A DNA stretch of 64,000 bases from Paenibacillus spongiae (GCF_024734895.1 NZ_CP091430.1:5040501-5104500), one strand, 5' to 3'. Positions 52,614-61,427 are shown, counted from the stretch's first letter. Program-made: numbers and translations. Notes: generated by a model not told the origin, from the sequence alone.

Positions 52614-52889
52614 ATGCAAACCCCTATCCCTGCAATTTCTATATCTAACATGCTGGCTCAAGATGAACCCTGCTCTCACTTCCCCCAGCAGACTTCAATA
52701 TAAAGCTAATCTCTTATAATACGACATAGGGGTACCAAATGGTTTCAGGAATTTCGCCCTTTTTTTTTACGGGCATCCAGCCTGGCCTTATGTTCTTCTA
52801 GTCAATTTGTCCCCCTTCTATCGAACAATCCTTCTTATTATCTCATTTACTCTGGATGCATGCTATACTATTGCGACTAATTTGTATAA

Positions 52890-53040
52890 AAAAGAAAAAA
52901 TAGCGTCCCCCATTGTTGCCAGGCAGTTATTCGTACTCATGGAAGGGTTCTGTATGTCCTCGCGGTTTATCGGTGCGGACAGCCCGGCGGCAGAAGTTGT
53001 TCGTGCTGCCGTCACCTTGATCGATGCGCATCGCGAATAG
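52890..53040 (+). pseudogene. Remnant of a TetR-family regulator C-terminus
   Basis: About 50 codons reading ARQLFVLMEGFCMSSRFIG and AAEVVRAAVTLIDAHRE. This resembles the last two helices of TetR-type ligand domains, where ARQLF-LMEG is typical. The DNA-binding half is missing, and the upstream sequence is short and AT-rich. A genuine plus-strand terminator follows at once, showing that a real gene once ended here. Confidence 0.55.
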
Positions 53041-53065
53041 AACTTTTCGATCGAGAACGCAGCAG

Positions 53066-53107
53066 ATCCAGTGAAGGTACGCGTACCCTCAACTGGATCT
53101 GTTTTTG
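53066..53107 (+). terminator. Terminator after the TetR remnant
   Basis: CAGATCCAGT pairs with ACTGGATCTG in a 10-bp stem around an internally paired loop (GGTACGCGTACC). TTTTTG follows on the plus strand. It has no intact gene to serve. Confidence 0.85.
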
Positions 53108-53231
53108 TTTCTTGTTAATCTAACCGGTTTACTCATTTGTTCATGCAGAAAGTGAATTCAATCGCTGTTGTTCCCTGGTTTCGGCTCATATCAATGATCA
53201 TAATGGGATATGGAAAGATTCATGAATCCTA

Positions 53232-53250
53232 CTTGCCCGGTTAGGGCAAG
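53232..53250 (+). other. Small hairpin in the leader of the glycine-zipper gene
   Basis: CTTGCCC (53232-53238) pairs with GGGCAAG (53244-53250) around GGTTA. It lies about 65 bases before the start codon. No promoter is confidently seen. Confidence 0.5.
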
Positions 53251-53315
53251 ATATGTTCTGGAACGGGCTGGCAATGCATCAGCATTTCCTATCACATAAT
53301 AAGGGAGTGAAACAG

Positions 53316-53543
53316 ATGGCACGTAATAACGACCGTAATCGTAACGGAGGTTCTGACCGAGATGCAGATGTTACCGCTGGAGAAGCTGTAGGATCGGTGG
53401 GCGGTGGCGTCGTGGGTGCTGTGGTGGGTTCTGCTTTGGGTCCTCTTGGCACAGTTGCGGGCGGTGCTGCAGGCGCAGCGCTGGGCAACAAGATGGGCGA
53501 GGCTGCTGATGGCGACAACGACAATGCGGAAAGTAATGAATAA
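53316..53543 (+). CDS. Small glycine-zipper protein
   Basis: A 75-residue protein with a hydrophilic Asn/Asp/Arg N-terminus, a glycine-zipper core (VGSVGGGVVGAVVGSALGP) of about 35 residues that could form two packed membrane helices, and an acidic tail. Similar small proteins in Bacillales are stress-induced or membrane-associated, with no firm function. ATG 53316 follows AAGGGAGTGAAACAG. A longer frame to 53253 has no ribosome site. Confidence 0.8.
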   Translation: MARNNDRNRNGGSDRDADVTAGEAVGSVGGGVVGAVVGSALGPLGTVAGGAAGAALGNKMGEAADGDNDNAESNE

Positions 53544-53570
53544 ATGAGCATTAGCTTCATCAAGGTAAGC

Positions 53571-53595
53571 AAGGCTGCCGGCTCTCGGCAGCCTT
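53571..53595 (+). terminator. Terminator after the glycine-zipper gene
   Basis: AAGGCTGCCG (53571-53580) pairs perfectly with CGGCAGCCTT (53586-53595) around GCTCT. GTTTATGTGTTT follows. Confidence 0.85.
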
Positions 53596-53783
53596 GTTTA
53601 TGTGTTTACAGACCTTTCCCGTTAGAGCCGTGCTTACAAACACGTCATCGTTCATGATTGCTTATTATATTGACGCACTCTTCTCCACGAACCTATAATT
53701 GTTCCTATCGGACAATAAAAATCACCATTTGATTGATCGCAGACTTTCGCACCCGCTATAACCGCCGCAGGAGGTGCCCCACC

Positions 53784-54344
53784 ATGCAAATCAAGAAAGA
53801 AATGATCCATTTTCGTCGAGTGAGGTTAGACGATTTGTCCCAAATTTATGATTGGCTTACGAATGATCCCGAAGTAAAACGGTTCTGGGGCTATGCCCAT
53901 CAGGGGCCATATGAAGAAGTGACAAGAGAGTTTGAACGCTACGTAAACGGGGATGAACCGACTGAACCCTATTTGATTCTCTATGGTGAAACCTCCATAG
54001 GTTATATACAAACGTTTCAATGGATCGATTACCCAGAGTATGAACAATATGTGGATCTCTCACATGCGGCTAGCATAGACCTTTTCATAGGACTATCGGA
54101 GTTCCGGAACAAAGGTTTAGGTTCTAGCATTATTTCGCGTTTTCTCCGTGATTATGTATTTGCCGATCCGAGCGTAGTCCGTTGTGTTATCAATCCGGAA
54201 GTGAGCAATTCGGCCGCGATCCGCGTCTACGAGAAAGTTGGTTATCGGATCATTAAGACCGTTCAAGACATCTCCGGCGAGCCTGGGCCTGTTCATTTCA
54301 TGAGCATCGAAAGGGATCCATTCATCTCGAACAACGATGAATGA
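53784..54344 (+). CDS. GNAT acetyltransferase, AAC(6')-like
   Basis: A 186-residue acetyl-CoA-dependent N-acetyltransferase. The layout matches aminoglycoside 6'-N-acetyltransferases: YDWLTNDPEVKRFWGY near the N-terminus, IGYIQTFQW in the core strand, SIDLFIGLSEFRNKGLGSS as the acetyl-CoA loop (motif A), and NSAAIRVYEKVGYR near the end. Related chromosomal genes often act on other amines or give weak aminoglycoside tolerance, so a resistance role is only possible. ATG 53784 has GGAGG nine bases upstream. It stands alone. Confidence 0.85.
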   Translation: MQIKKEMIHFRRVRLDDLSQIYDWLTNDPEVKRFWGYAHQGPYEEVTREFERYVNGDEPTEPYLILYGETSIGYIQTFQWIDYPEYEQYVDLSHAASIDLFIGLSEFRNKGLGSSIISRFLRDYVFADPSVVRCVINPEVSNSAAIRVYEKVGYRIIKTVQDISGEPGPVHFMSIERDPFISNNDE

Positions 54345-54405
54345 TTCAACTTACTAGCATTCCCGCGCTGCCGCGCCCGCCTCAGATCCTCCTCCTGCAT
54401 CGAAT

Positions 54406-54436
54406 AAAAAAACTCAAGCCATCAGTCGGCTCAAGC
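54406..54436 (-). terminator. Terminator after the DUF1801 gene
   Basis: On the minus strand AAGCTTGAGCC and GGCTTGAGTT form the stem with seven T following. It ends about 27 bases past the DUF1801 stop. Confidence 0.88.
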
Positions 54437-54462
54437 TTTCGGGTTTAATCGGTCATTACCAA

Positions 54463-54849
54463 TCATTTCTTCTTCTTTTTTCGTTCTGCCTTCTTTATAT
54501 TCTCAGCTATTCTATATTTAACGATACGGCTTATTAATGGATAAGGTATCGGCTTATCTAGAGGAAATTGAACCGACCCTTTCGCTCCCTTGTATCCCGA
54601 TAAATCATCTTTGAATGCTTCAATTCCGCTAGCGCCCGGATAAAAGCCGATGTGGTTTTTATAGGCGGCAAAGTGCACCAGATTGCCATGCAAAGCAAAG
54701 GTAGGCATTTGATAGCTGATCTTTTCTTCCGCATCCGGCGCCGTTTCTTTGATCACGTTTCTTAACTTACTAAGAATTTCTTGAACATCAGGAGGAAATG
54801 TAGAAATATAATCGTCGATAGATGTAAACGCTGATTTGTTTCCTTCCAT
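54463..54849 (-). CDS. DUF1801-domain protein (YdhG-like)
   Basis: A 128-residue protein with the DUF1801 core: YISTFPPDVQEILSKLRNVIK, then APDAEEKISYQMPTF and HFAAYKNHIGFYPG, ending in a Lys/Arg-rich tail. The family includes B. subtilis YdhG and Fra, a frataxin-like iron chaperone, so iron handling is possible but unproven. ATG 54849 has AAAGGAG five bases upstream. Confidence 0.9.
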   Translation of the reverse strand: MEGNKSAFTSIDDYISTFPPDVQEILSKLRNVIKETAPDAEEKISYQMPTFALHGNLVHFAAYKNHIGFYPGASGIEAFKDDLSGYKGAKGSVQFPLDKPIPYPLISRIVKYRIAENIKKAERKKKKK

Positions 54850-55215
54850 AATTTCTCCTTTCATCATACGAAATCGTCTTCGTATCGCGTGACCGATACT
54901 TCAACTACTCATTCTTCTACTAGCTGACCGCCATTTTCGATGCTCAACGCATTCCTTTCTTCAGTATAGCCCCTACCATTCTGTCATGCACGATGATATC
55001 ACGTTAGATAGCCCTCTCAACTGTTGAGAGGGCTGGAACGCCTTCAATTCTCATTCCGATCGCGAACTGCAGATTCGCTTAAGGAAGAATGCAAACGTCG
55101 AGCTGATTTCTCCAACAGGTCATGTTTGTACCTTCCTGCTATCGGAGACGCCACTCGTCATTAGCAGCAGCTATCTAGAATAGGCGGTTACGATATCCTC
55201 ATTACTATCATCGAA
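54850..55215. other. Gene-free stretch with one strong hairpin and a coding relic
   Basis: AGCCCTCTCAA (55010-55020) and TTGAGAGGGCT (55024-55034) form an 11-bp stem with a three-base loop. From about 55034 to 55182 the plus-strand frame is open, reading ELISPTGHVCTFLLSE and ending in a stop, but it has no start codon. It may be a gene relic. Confidence 0.4.
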
Positions 55216-56304
55216 TTAGTTGACGGGAACCGCATAAATATGCGGATTCTGGCGCCGGCACTCTTCCATGACCATCATCTGCTGCCGAACCTGCTGCGGG
55301 GTAATCTCCAGCTCCGCTCCCTCGTTTATGTGACGGTACAGCATCATGTACAATTGTTCCGTCATATCCTCGAAGGAGGACCTGCCTTCCGGAACAGATA
55401 AAGCCCAGTTGTCGGTATGCCAAGTCAAGGTCTCGTGGCAATACGCCGGCAGCCCGTTGCTGTTAAAGAGCGGCTCTCTCGTTAGCTGCTGTACGGGAGC
55501 CTCTTCCGGCTTATAATACTTCCATTCCAATTCCTGACCCGTTCCCCGAATTCCGCCGTTCGTGCCTTGAATATTAAACTGCTCGCGGCCATATGCGCAG
55601 GTTGAAGAGATTTCAAGATCGATCGTCGGCCGGCCTTCGCCTCTCAAGATCAGCTTCACATAATCCTCCGCATCGCCAAACGTGTTCGTACGATCCATGA
55701 TACATGTGATCTGGGGCATTATATCCGTCCCGAACAGCTGGAGCGCTTGATCGAGCGGATGCGGTCCCGTGTTCATCAGGCTGCCGCCATTATTGCTCTG
55801 CAGCGTCTGCCAATCCCAGCGCCGCGCGAAGCCATTCAGCGTAAAATTCACTTGAACGATGCGGCCCAGCACGCCGGATTCGATAATTTTCCGAATTTGC
55901 ACGAACGCATGCTGGTAACGGGACTGCTGGAATACGGCCAGAACCTTGCCGGACCGTTCGGAAGCCTGGATCAAACGGTCAACCTCTTCCGCTGTTTTGG
56001 CCAGCGGCTTCTCGCATAAGACGTGATAGCCGCGGTTGAGCAATTCAAGCGAGATTGGGTAATGCATATGGCTCGGAGACGCATTCACGATAAGGTCAAG
56101 CTCCTCTTGAGCCACCATCTCCTCCCATCCCGCATAAGCGCTGCAACCATACTCCTTCTTCGCAAGCTCCTGGCGTTCGACAATCGAGTCGGCAACAGCA
56201 GCAATTGTGAAGTATTCCGGAATTTTCGCGAGCAAATTGCCGTGAATATCGCGTCCGCTTCGTCCTTGCCCGATAATGCCCACTTTCAGCGTTTTCTGGC
56301 TCAT
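55216..56304 (-). CDS. Gfo/Idh/MocA-family oxidoreductase
   Basis: A 362-residue NAD(P)-dependent dehydrogenase. The Rossmann fold starts LKVGIIGQGRSGRDIHGN, and the catalytic EKP motif is CEKPLAKTAEEVDRL. The C-terminal sheet holds MNTGPHPLDQALQLFG with its conserved His. It starts 20 bases after the AraC regulator stop and is probably co-transcribed with it. The partner TIM-barrel epimerase further upstream suggests an inositol-like or keto-sugar pathway. Confidence 0.94.
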   Translation of the reverse strand: MSQKTLKVGIIGQGRSGRDIHGNLLAKIPEYFTIAAVADSIVERQELAKKEYGCSAYAGWEEMVAQEELDLIVNASPSHMHYPISLELLNRGYHVLCEKPLAKTAEEVDRLIQASERSGKVLAVFQQSRYQHAFVQIRKIIESGVLGRIVQVNFTLNGFARRWDWQTLQSNNGGSLMNTGPHPLDQALQLFGTDIMPQITCIMDRTNTFGDAEDYVKLILRGEGRPTIDLEISSTCAYGREQFNIQGTNGGIRGTGQELEWKYYKPEEAPVQQLTREPLFNSNGLPAYCHETLTWHTDNWALSVPEGRSSFEDMTEQLYMMLYRHINEGAELEITPQQVRQQMMVMEECRRQNPHIYAVPVN

Positions 56305-56324
56305 TCCTGAAAACCCTCTTTCCC

Positions 56325-57227
56325 TTAATTAGGTTGTTGAATACCGAATGTTTTCTTATATTCCGTAGGCGTAATGCCGGTACGCTTCTTAAACGTGCGG
56401 ATAAAATGGCCCAAATGATGGAAGCCGACCTGAAAGCCGATGTGCGTGATCGTATGTGAATTCTGGCGAATCAGCTCCATGGCCCGTTCAATCCGCACTT
56501 CGTTCACAAAGTCGACGAAGGTCTGCCCGGTCTCTTTCTTGAAGATATGACTGAAGTAAGCGGGCGCCATGTTCGCAATCATCGCTCCGTGCTCAAGCGG
56601 AATGTCTTGGCTGAAATTATCGTAGATGTACCGTTTCACCTCATCGATGGGGTGCTGGTTCACGAGCGAAGGCTGCCGGGCCGGCTTCCGCCTTTCTTTG
56701 CGGAATTCCCGATCGATGATGATCAGCAGCTTGACCAGACTCATGCGCACGGAAAATTCAAACCCTGCTTCGCGATGTTCGAATTCATCCTGAATATCTT
56801 GAAGCAGATGCTCGACCAGCGGCTGCTTGCTCTTGCCGATATGGAGCCACAAGTGCAGCGGAGCATTCTTGCCCGCCTCCGGCTGCTGCAATAGCGGAAG
56901 CAGCGTATCGGAGAAGGGCGGTTTCAACTGATCGCGCACGAGGATCGGCATGAAATCGAGCAGCACCATCTCGTACTCTTTATCATCAATAGCGCTTATT
57001 CCATGCTCGGCCCCCGGGGTAATGACGAAGATGTCCCCTCTGCTGACCGTCAGCGCCTTGCCGCGAAGCTGATGGGTACACACCCCTCTAAGCACGTAGG
57101 CGATTTGGATATATTCATGCGTATGCAGGGGCTGCTTAAGAAGCTGGCTCGAATAACGCAATATTTTGAACGGAAACTGCTGACAGAGCTGATCCTTGCT
57201 TCGAAAATAATGAGCATCCATGATCAT
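56325..57227 (-). CDS. AraC-family transcriptional regulator with cupin sensor domain
   Basis: A 300-residue regulator. Residues about 20-110 form a cupin (HTHEYIQIAYVLRG; GDIFVITPGAEHG), which binds a sugar, and residues about 200-300 form the AraC double helix-turn-helix (GAMIANMAPAYFSHIFKKET; THIGFQVGFHHLGHFIR). ATG 57227 and ATG 57221 are both possible; a GGTGG lies just upstream. It probably activates the flanking epimerase and dehydrogenase genes. Confidence 0.93.
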   Translation of the reverse strand: MIMDAHYFRSKDQLCQQFPFKILRYSSQLLKQPLHTHEYIQIAYVLRGVCTHQLRGKALTVSRGDIFVITPGAEHGISAIDDKEYEMVLLDFMPILVRDQLKPPFSDTLLPLLQQPEAGKNAPLHLWLHIGKSKQPLVEHLLQDIQDEFEHREAGFEFSVRMSLVKLLIIIDREFRKERRKPARQPSLVNQHPIDEVKRYIYDNFSQDIPLEHGAMIANMAPAYFSHIFKKETGQTFVDFVNEVRIERAMELIRQNSHTITHIGFQVGFHHLGHFIRTFKKRTGITPTEYKKTFGIQQPN

Positions 57228-57313
57228 ACCACCAGTCGAAAGCTAGTCTTGCATCTAGCATATTTCAAACCGCCTGAAGGAACAACCATTAGTTGGCAGT
57301 AGAATCGATCGAA

Positions 57314-58165
57314 TTAAGACCGGCCCAGCAGCCTTTTGACGACTTGAAAATCATGCTCCAAGCGTTCATAGGCCGGGAACGGGGCATGGCATTCGAGTGT
57401 TATCCAGCCCTGATAATTCGTTTCAAGAAGAGCATCGAATAGCGGCTGGTGATCGGCTCCCCCTTCGCCCATGCGACTCTGCAAAAAATACTCCTCGCCT
57501 CTATGCGTCAGATTGACGAAGGTACCCGGTGCCCCCGCCTTGTCGATCCGCAGCTCATCCTTCACATGCACATGACAGAGGTGCTCGCCGAGCTTATAGA
57601 CCGAATCGCGGCCATAATCGGTATCCGTAATATACATATTGCCTGCATCGTGAATCATGCCGACATTGTCCTGCTTCAGCATACCTAGAAGGCGCTGGCT
57701 GCTGTCCGCAGTCTCGACCAGCGATTCATTATGGATCTCCATGATGATATCGATCTGCTGTGCCTTCGCTTCCGCTGCGCAGCGGTCCATCCAATAGGCG
57801 GCTTTGGCAAAATGATAATCCTGAGCCAAGAACGCATTCGGCCCGCCGGGAGACACGCGCAGCTTGGATGCGCCGAGCTCGGCCGCATGATCCAGCATAC
57901 GCCGGAAATCTTCGAGGGCTTGCCCGCATTCCTTGTCGCTGGCGGTGGAGAACCCGCCCACGTAGGAAGCGATTACGGGAATGGCCAAGCCCAAGCTATC
58001 GGCGACCGCCTTCATCTCCTTCACGCGCTGCCTGCTGGTGGAAGGAGAGAGATGCGGCTCGCGGCCGGCAATTTCAATCCCGTCTGCGCCCAGTTGTTTC
58101 GTTAACCGCATCGCTTCCTGGATGCTGTAGTCTATCAACACACCGCTGAATACCGCAAATTTCAT
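57314..58165 (-). CDS. Sugar phosphate isomerase/epimerase (xylose-isomerase-like TIM barrel)
   Basis: A 283-residue TIM barrel of the AP-endonuclease-2/xylose isomerase type. Metal-site residues are seen in IIMEIHNES, MIHDAGNMY, HVHVKDEL and LECHAPFP. ATG 58165 has GGAGG about six bases upstream. An apparent 42-residue N-terminal extension comes from translating the 68-bp repeat and is not part of the protein. Such enzymes convert keto sugars or inosose derivatives and usually pair with Gfo/Idh/MocA dehydrogenases, as found here. Confidence 0.92.
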   Translation of the reverse strand: MKFAVFSGVLIDYSIQEAMRLTKQLGADGIEIAGREPHLSPSTSRQRVKEMKAVADSLGLAIPVIASYVGGFSTASDKECGQALEDFRRMLDHAAELGASKLRVSPGGPNAFLAQDYHFAKAAYWMDRCAAEAKAQQIDIIMEIHNESLVETADSSQRLLGMLKQDNVGMIHDAGNMYITDTDYGRDSVYKLGEHLCHVHVKDELRIDKAGAPGTFVNLTHRGEEYFLQSRMGEGGADHQPLFDALLETNYQGWITLECHAPFPAYERLEHDFQVVKRLLGRS

Positions 58166-58180
58166 AGGGATCCTCCTAAA

Positions 58181-58290
58181 GTTTTGTGAAGGGTTCGCGT
58201 CCGAAGGAGCGAATTTGAGACAAAACTTACTTCGAAAGCATAGGCTTAGTTTTGTGGATACTTTCGCTTCCGAAGGAGCGAATCGAGACA
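58181..58290. repeat. 68-bp hairpin repeat, locus 2 (two units)
   Basis: Units begin with GTTTTG at 58181 and 58249, 68 bases apart. The inner stem is TTCGC/GCGAA around a ten-base loop, in place of ACCGC/GCGGT at locus 1; both strands of the stem changed together. The tail TTCGAAAGCATAGGCTTA matches locus 1 almost exactly. The array ends 15 bases before the epimerase start codon. Confidence 0.9.
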
Positions 58291-58296
58291 ATGAGC

Positions 58297-58430
58297 CAAG
58301 CAGGAAGAATAATTCTGAAGAAGCCTCAGCGGTCGCCTTTGTTTCCGGATTTCAACACCTATAAACAAAGATCAAGGAAATCCGGGAACAACAGCGATCG
58401 GAAGAACATTCTGCCTGCGAAGCAGCGGTT
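58297..58430. repeat. Long imperfect inverted repeat, locus 2
   Basis: This copy matches 16425-16556 over about 130 bases, including GCAGGAAGAAT, a TTGTTTCCGGATTT block, its partner AAATCCGGGAACAA, and the TTCTGCCTGCG end. The spacer differs. As at locus 1, it follows the 67/68-bp hairpin array with the same orientation. Confidence 0.88.
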
Positions 58431-58448
58431 ATTATCCTGGTTCATGAG

Positions 58449-59603
58449 CTATGATTTCGAATAAACCCGCTCCCCGCCTTTATACGTTTGCTCGATGCGG
58501 ATCCGGCTGCCCTCCCGGCGGAACAGTACGAGATCAGCCGGGGCTCCTGCCTCCAAGCCTCCTGCCGAAGGCAGTTTCATGACCGTGGCCGGTCTAACCG
58601 ATGCCATGTCCCACGCCTCGGCCAATTCAGCGAGACCGCGGCCGGTCAGGTGCTCGATGCCGGCCAGCAGCATCTGAGCCGATCCGGCCAATATCTTCTC
58701 ATTCTCAGCAAGATGAAGCCTTCCCTCCGGAGTCAGCACCACTTGCCCACCGATATGCGTCGTATATGTCCCTGCTTCCAAGCCGCTCAAGGAGACCGCG
58801 TCGCTGACCAGCATCGCCTGCTTGCCCTTCACCTTGATCACTACCTTCAACACCTGATCCGGCAGATGAAAACCATCGGCGATCACACAGCTCGATAACA
58901 TGTCTTGAGCAAGCTGCTCCCATATATAATTCGGATGACGCGGCAGCATCAGATGAGCGCCGTTGCCAAGGTGGGTGGACATCCGCGCCCCTGCTTGGGC
59001 AGCTTCCCGGATTTGGTCCGGAGTCGCGGACGTATGGCCGATTGAGACGGTTACGCCGCTGTCAGCACAGCTTCTGATAAAGCTTGCGCTCCCCGGCCAT
59101 TCCGGCGATATCGTCACAATCCCGATGCGTCCGCCGGCTGCTTCCTGCCATCTGCAGAACAGCTCCCAATCCGGCGCCATGACATACTCGAGCGCATGAG
59201 CGCCGCGGGCACCGTCCTGAGGCGAGATGAACGGGCCTTCCAGATGAATGCCCGCAATCCCGCGAGCAGCTATGGGATCCTCGTCACATGCCCGGGCAAT
59301 CTGCCCCAGCAGTTTATGTATGACATCCGCCCGGTTAGTGATGACCGTTGGATAACAAGCGGTCACCCCCTGGCTCCACAGCCGGGTAACGGCATCGCTA
59401 AGCAGTGATTCAGGCATGGGGAGCTGATTGAAATCCAGCCCAGCGTATCCGTTAATTTGCAAATCGACAAGACCGGGTGCTGCGATCGGCAAAGCATCCT
59501 TATCCGGAGCCGCTTCCGGAACCGCCTCGATCCCCGTGATGATCCCCTGCTCCATGGAAATCGCAATCTGACCGCCTGTAGCATAATGAATTGCTCTAAT
59601 CAT
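58449..59603 (-). CDS. nagA: N-acetylglucosamine-6-phosphate deacetylase
   Basis: A 384-residue cytoplasmic amidohydrolase that removes acetate from GlcNAc-6-phosphate. The usual HxH metal motif is replaced by QIN in GLVDLQINGYAGLDFN, the arrangement of E. coli NagA, which uses a single metal. Metal and catalytic residues are visible as E in HLEGPFIS, His in SIGHTSATP, His in THLGNGAH and the catalytic Asp in MLVSDAVS. ATG 59603 has AGGTGA seven bases upstream; ATG 59621 lacks a ribosome site and overlaps the upstream gene. It follows the nagB-like gene by seven bases. Confidence 0.93.
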   Translation of the reverse strand: MIRAIHYATGGQIAISMEQGIITGIEAVPEAAPDKDALPIAAPGLVDLQINGYAGLDFNQLPMPESLLSDAVTRLWSQGVTACYPTVITNRADVIHKLLGQIARACDEDPIAARGIAGIHLEGPFISPQDGARGAHALEYVMAPDWELFCRWQEAAGGRIGIVTISPEWPGSASFIRSCADSGVTVSIGHTSATPDQIREAAQAGARMSTHLGNGAHLMLPRHPNYIWEQLAQDMLSSCVIADGFHLPDQVLKVVIKVKGKQAMLVSDAVSLSGLEAGTYTTHIGGQVVLTPEGRLHLAENEKILAGSAQMLLAGIEHLTGRGLAELAEAWDMASVRPATVMKLPSAGGLEAGAPADLVLFRREGSRIRIEQTYKGGERVYSKS

Positions 59604-59610
59604 CGCCTTT

Positions 59611-60381
59611 TCACCTGCCATATGAATCGCGGTCTACGTATAGTGTACAGCCGGGATGCCTTCTTAGAATCGTAGACGGACATGCCGTCGAGATCGGTCC
59701 GTTCAATGTCCGCTCAACGGCTTGGCGCTTCGTCGGACCCGGAACGACGCAGTAGAGCCGAGCGCCAGTGAGCAATGCCGGTATCGTGAGCGTCAAGGCG
59801 TGCGTCGGAACATCCGAGATGTCCCGGAAGCAGCCGTCGTTCACCTGCTGCCGACGGCAGACCTCATCCAGCTCCACCGCTTTGATGACCTGCGGATCGT
59901 TGAAATCGGCTACGGGCGGATCATTGAACGCGATATGTCCGTTCTCCCCGATTCCAAGGCAGACGATATCGATCGGCGATTCCTGGAGCAGCTTGCCGTA
60001 CCGGCTGCATTCAACCTCCACCGCATTTGAGCTGTCGATGAGATGCACCTTGCCCGGCTTGACCCGATCGAATAGATGCTCTTGCAAATATCGGCTGAAG
60101 CGCTGAGGCGCGTTATTGGGCAGACCGATGTACTCGTCCATGTGGAAGGCTGTTATACGGGACCAGTCTATCGACGGATTCTTCGCAAGATGCTCTAGCA
60201 GCTCATTCTGCGAGGGGGCCGCCGCGAATATCACGCGTACTTCGGGCTTGACGGCAAGCAGCTCCCGTATCTGCTGAGCCGTGTCAGCGGCAGCCGCCGC
60301 GCCCATCGAAGCCCGATCCCGATAGACTTGAACTTGCAATAAGTCCACTGTTTCCGATTGCACTGGCTGCTTCTCAATCAT
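59611..60381 (-). CDS. nagB: Glucosamine-6-phosphate deaminase-like protein
   Basis: A 256-residue isomerase/deaminase that would turn glucosamine-6-phosphate into fructose-6-phosphate and ammonia. FHMDEYIGLP holds the Asp of the ring-opening step, and GIGENGHIAFNDP holds the catalytic His; the residue after FN is Asp where Glu is typical, a mild change. ATG 60381 follows AGGAG by seven bases and overlaps the previous gene; ATG 60387 is an alternative. Similar proteins act on 6-phosphogluconolactone, but the adjacent nagA supports the deaminase call. Confidence 0.85.
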   Translation of the reverse strand: MIEKQPVQSETVDLLQVQVYRDRASMGAAAAADTAQQIRELLAVKPEVRVIFAAAPSQNELLEHLAKNPSIDWSRITAFHMDEYIGLPNNAPQRFSRYLQEHLFDRVKPGKVHLIDSSNAVEVECSRYGKLLQESPIDIVCLGIGENGHIAFNDPPVADFNDPQVIKAVELDEVCRRQQVNDGCFRDISDVPTHALTLTIPALLTGARLYCVVPGPTKRQAVERTLNGPISTACPSTILRRHPGCTLYVDRDSYGR

Positions 60382-61423
60382 TGGCATTCTCCTCTCCGGC
60401 ATCGGCACCTACGCGAAGCTGAACGCCTTCGGCCGCACTTTTATAAATCATTTCGACCAGCTGCACGGCGCGCAAGCCGTCTTCGCCCGTGATGAGCGGC
60501 TGCGTGCCCGTTTCGATCGAAGATATGACATCAATCAGCTGGCTCTGATGAAAATCGCTGACAATGCTTCTTGGATCGGTTACCCCGCCATAGGAAGCGG
60601 AATGAATGGCGCTCGGCTCCTTCCAGCCCGGGACCGACCAGTGTACGATCGAGGAGCCTTCCAGCTTGATGGTCCCTCTTTCGCCATAGAGCTGAATAGA
60701 AGCGGCAAAACCGGGCTGAATGCTCGTCGAAGCCATAATCGTACCGAATGCGCCGCTCTTGAACTGCACGATGGCCAGCCCGAGGTCCTCCGCTTCCATC
60801 TCATGGGTCTGGGTCGCCAGCTGCCCGAAGACGGTCCGCACCTCGCCCGCGAACCATAGCAGCAGATCCAGGCTGTGAATGCCCTGATTCATTAGCGCTC
60901 CGCCATCCTCCGCAAGCGTCCCGCGCCAATCCGCGCTGTCGTAATACGCTTGCGTCCGATAGAAGGGAAGCGATATTTCGGCCAGCAGCAGCTTGCCGAG
61001 CGCTCCTTCATCCAGCACCCGCTTCACGGCTTGATGCTGGGCTTCAAACCGCCTTTGCGAAATGACGGAAAGCTGCTTGCCGCACTCTCTTGCCGCCTGC
61101 ACAAGCTTGGCTGCATCCCGCTCATTCATGGCAATCGGCTTTTCGAGGACCAGATGCTTGCCGGCCTTCAATACGTCCAGGCCGATGGCGGCGTGGCTGC
61201 CGCTCGACGTCGTAACGCACACAATATCGATATCCGGTCGTCCGATTAAGTCGCGATAATCAGCTGTCCATGCGCAATTCTCCCGATGTGCTACCTCCTT
61301 AGCCTTGGCTTCGCTGCGGCTGGATACGCAGGCTAAGCGAGCACCTTCGATATCGCGAATGGCTTGAATATGAAAATCGGCGACCGTTCCGCATCCGATG
61401 ATTCCGAAATTCCACGTTTTCAA
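60374..61423 (-). CDS. Gfo/Idh/MocA-family oxidoreductase
   Basis: A 349-residue dehydrogenase with Rossmann start NFGIIGCGTVADFHIQA and catalytic motif LEKPIAMNERDA. The C-terminal domain includes LMNQGIHSLDLLLWFAG with the conserved His. It starts four bases after the epimerase stop and overlaps the nagB-like gene, so the four genes from 62282 to 58449 are one operon. It may oxidise an amino-sugar derivative before deacetylation. Confidence 0.94.
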   Translation of the reverse strand: MKTWNFGIIGCGTVADFHIQAIRDIEGARLACVSSRSEAKAKEVAHRENCAWTADYRDLIGRPDIDIVCVTTSSGSHAAIGLDVLKAGKHLVLEKPIAMNERDAAKLVQAARECGKQLSVISQRRFEAQHQAVKRVLDEGALGKLLLAEISLPFYRTQAYYDSADWRGTLAEDGGALMNQGIHSLDLLLWFAGEVRTVFGQLATQTHEMEAEDLGLAIVQFKSGAFGTIMASTSIQPGFAASIQLYGERGTIKLEGSSIVHWSVPGWKEPSAIHSASYGGVTDPRSIVSDFHQSQLIDVISSIETGTQPLITGEDGLRAVQLVEMIYKSAAEGVQLRVGADAGEENAND

Positions 61424-61427
61424 CGGC

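Noticed and set aside
53784..54344. Confident aminoglycoside-resistance call for the GNAT gene
   Set aside because: Similarity by eye to AAC(6') is clear, but chromosomal relatives often have other substrates; only the broader family call is supported.
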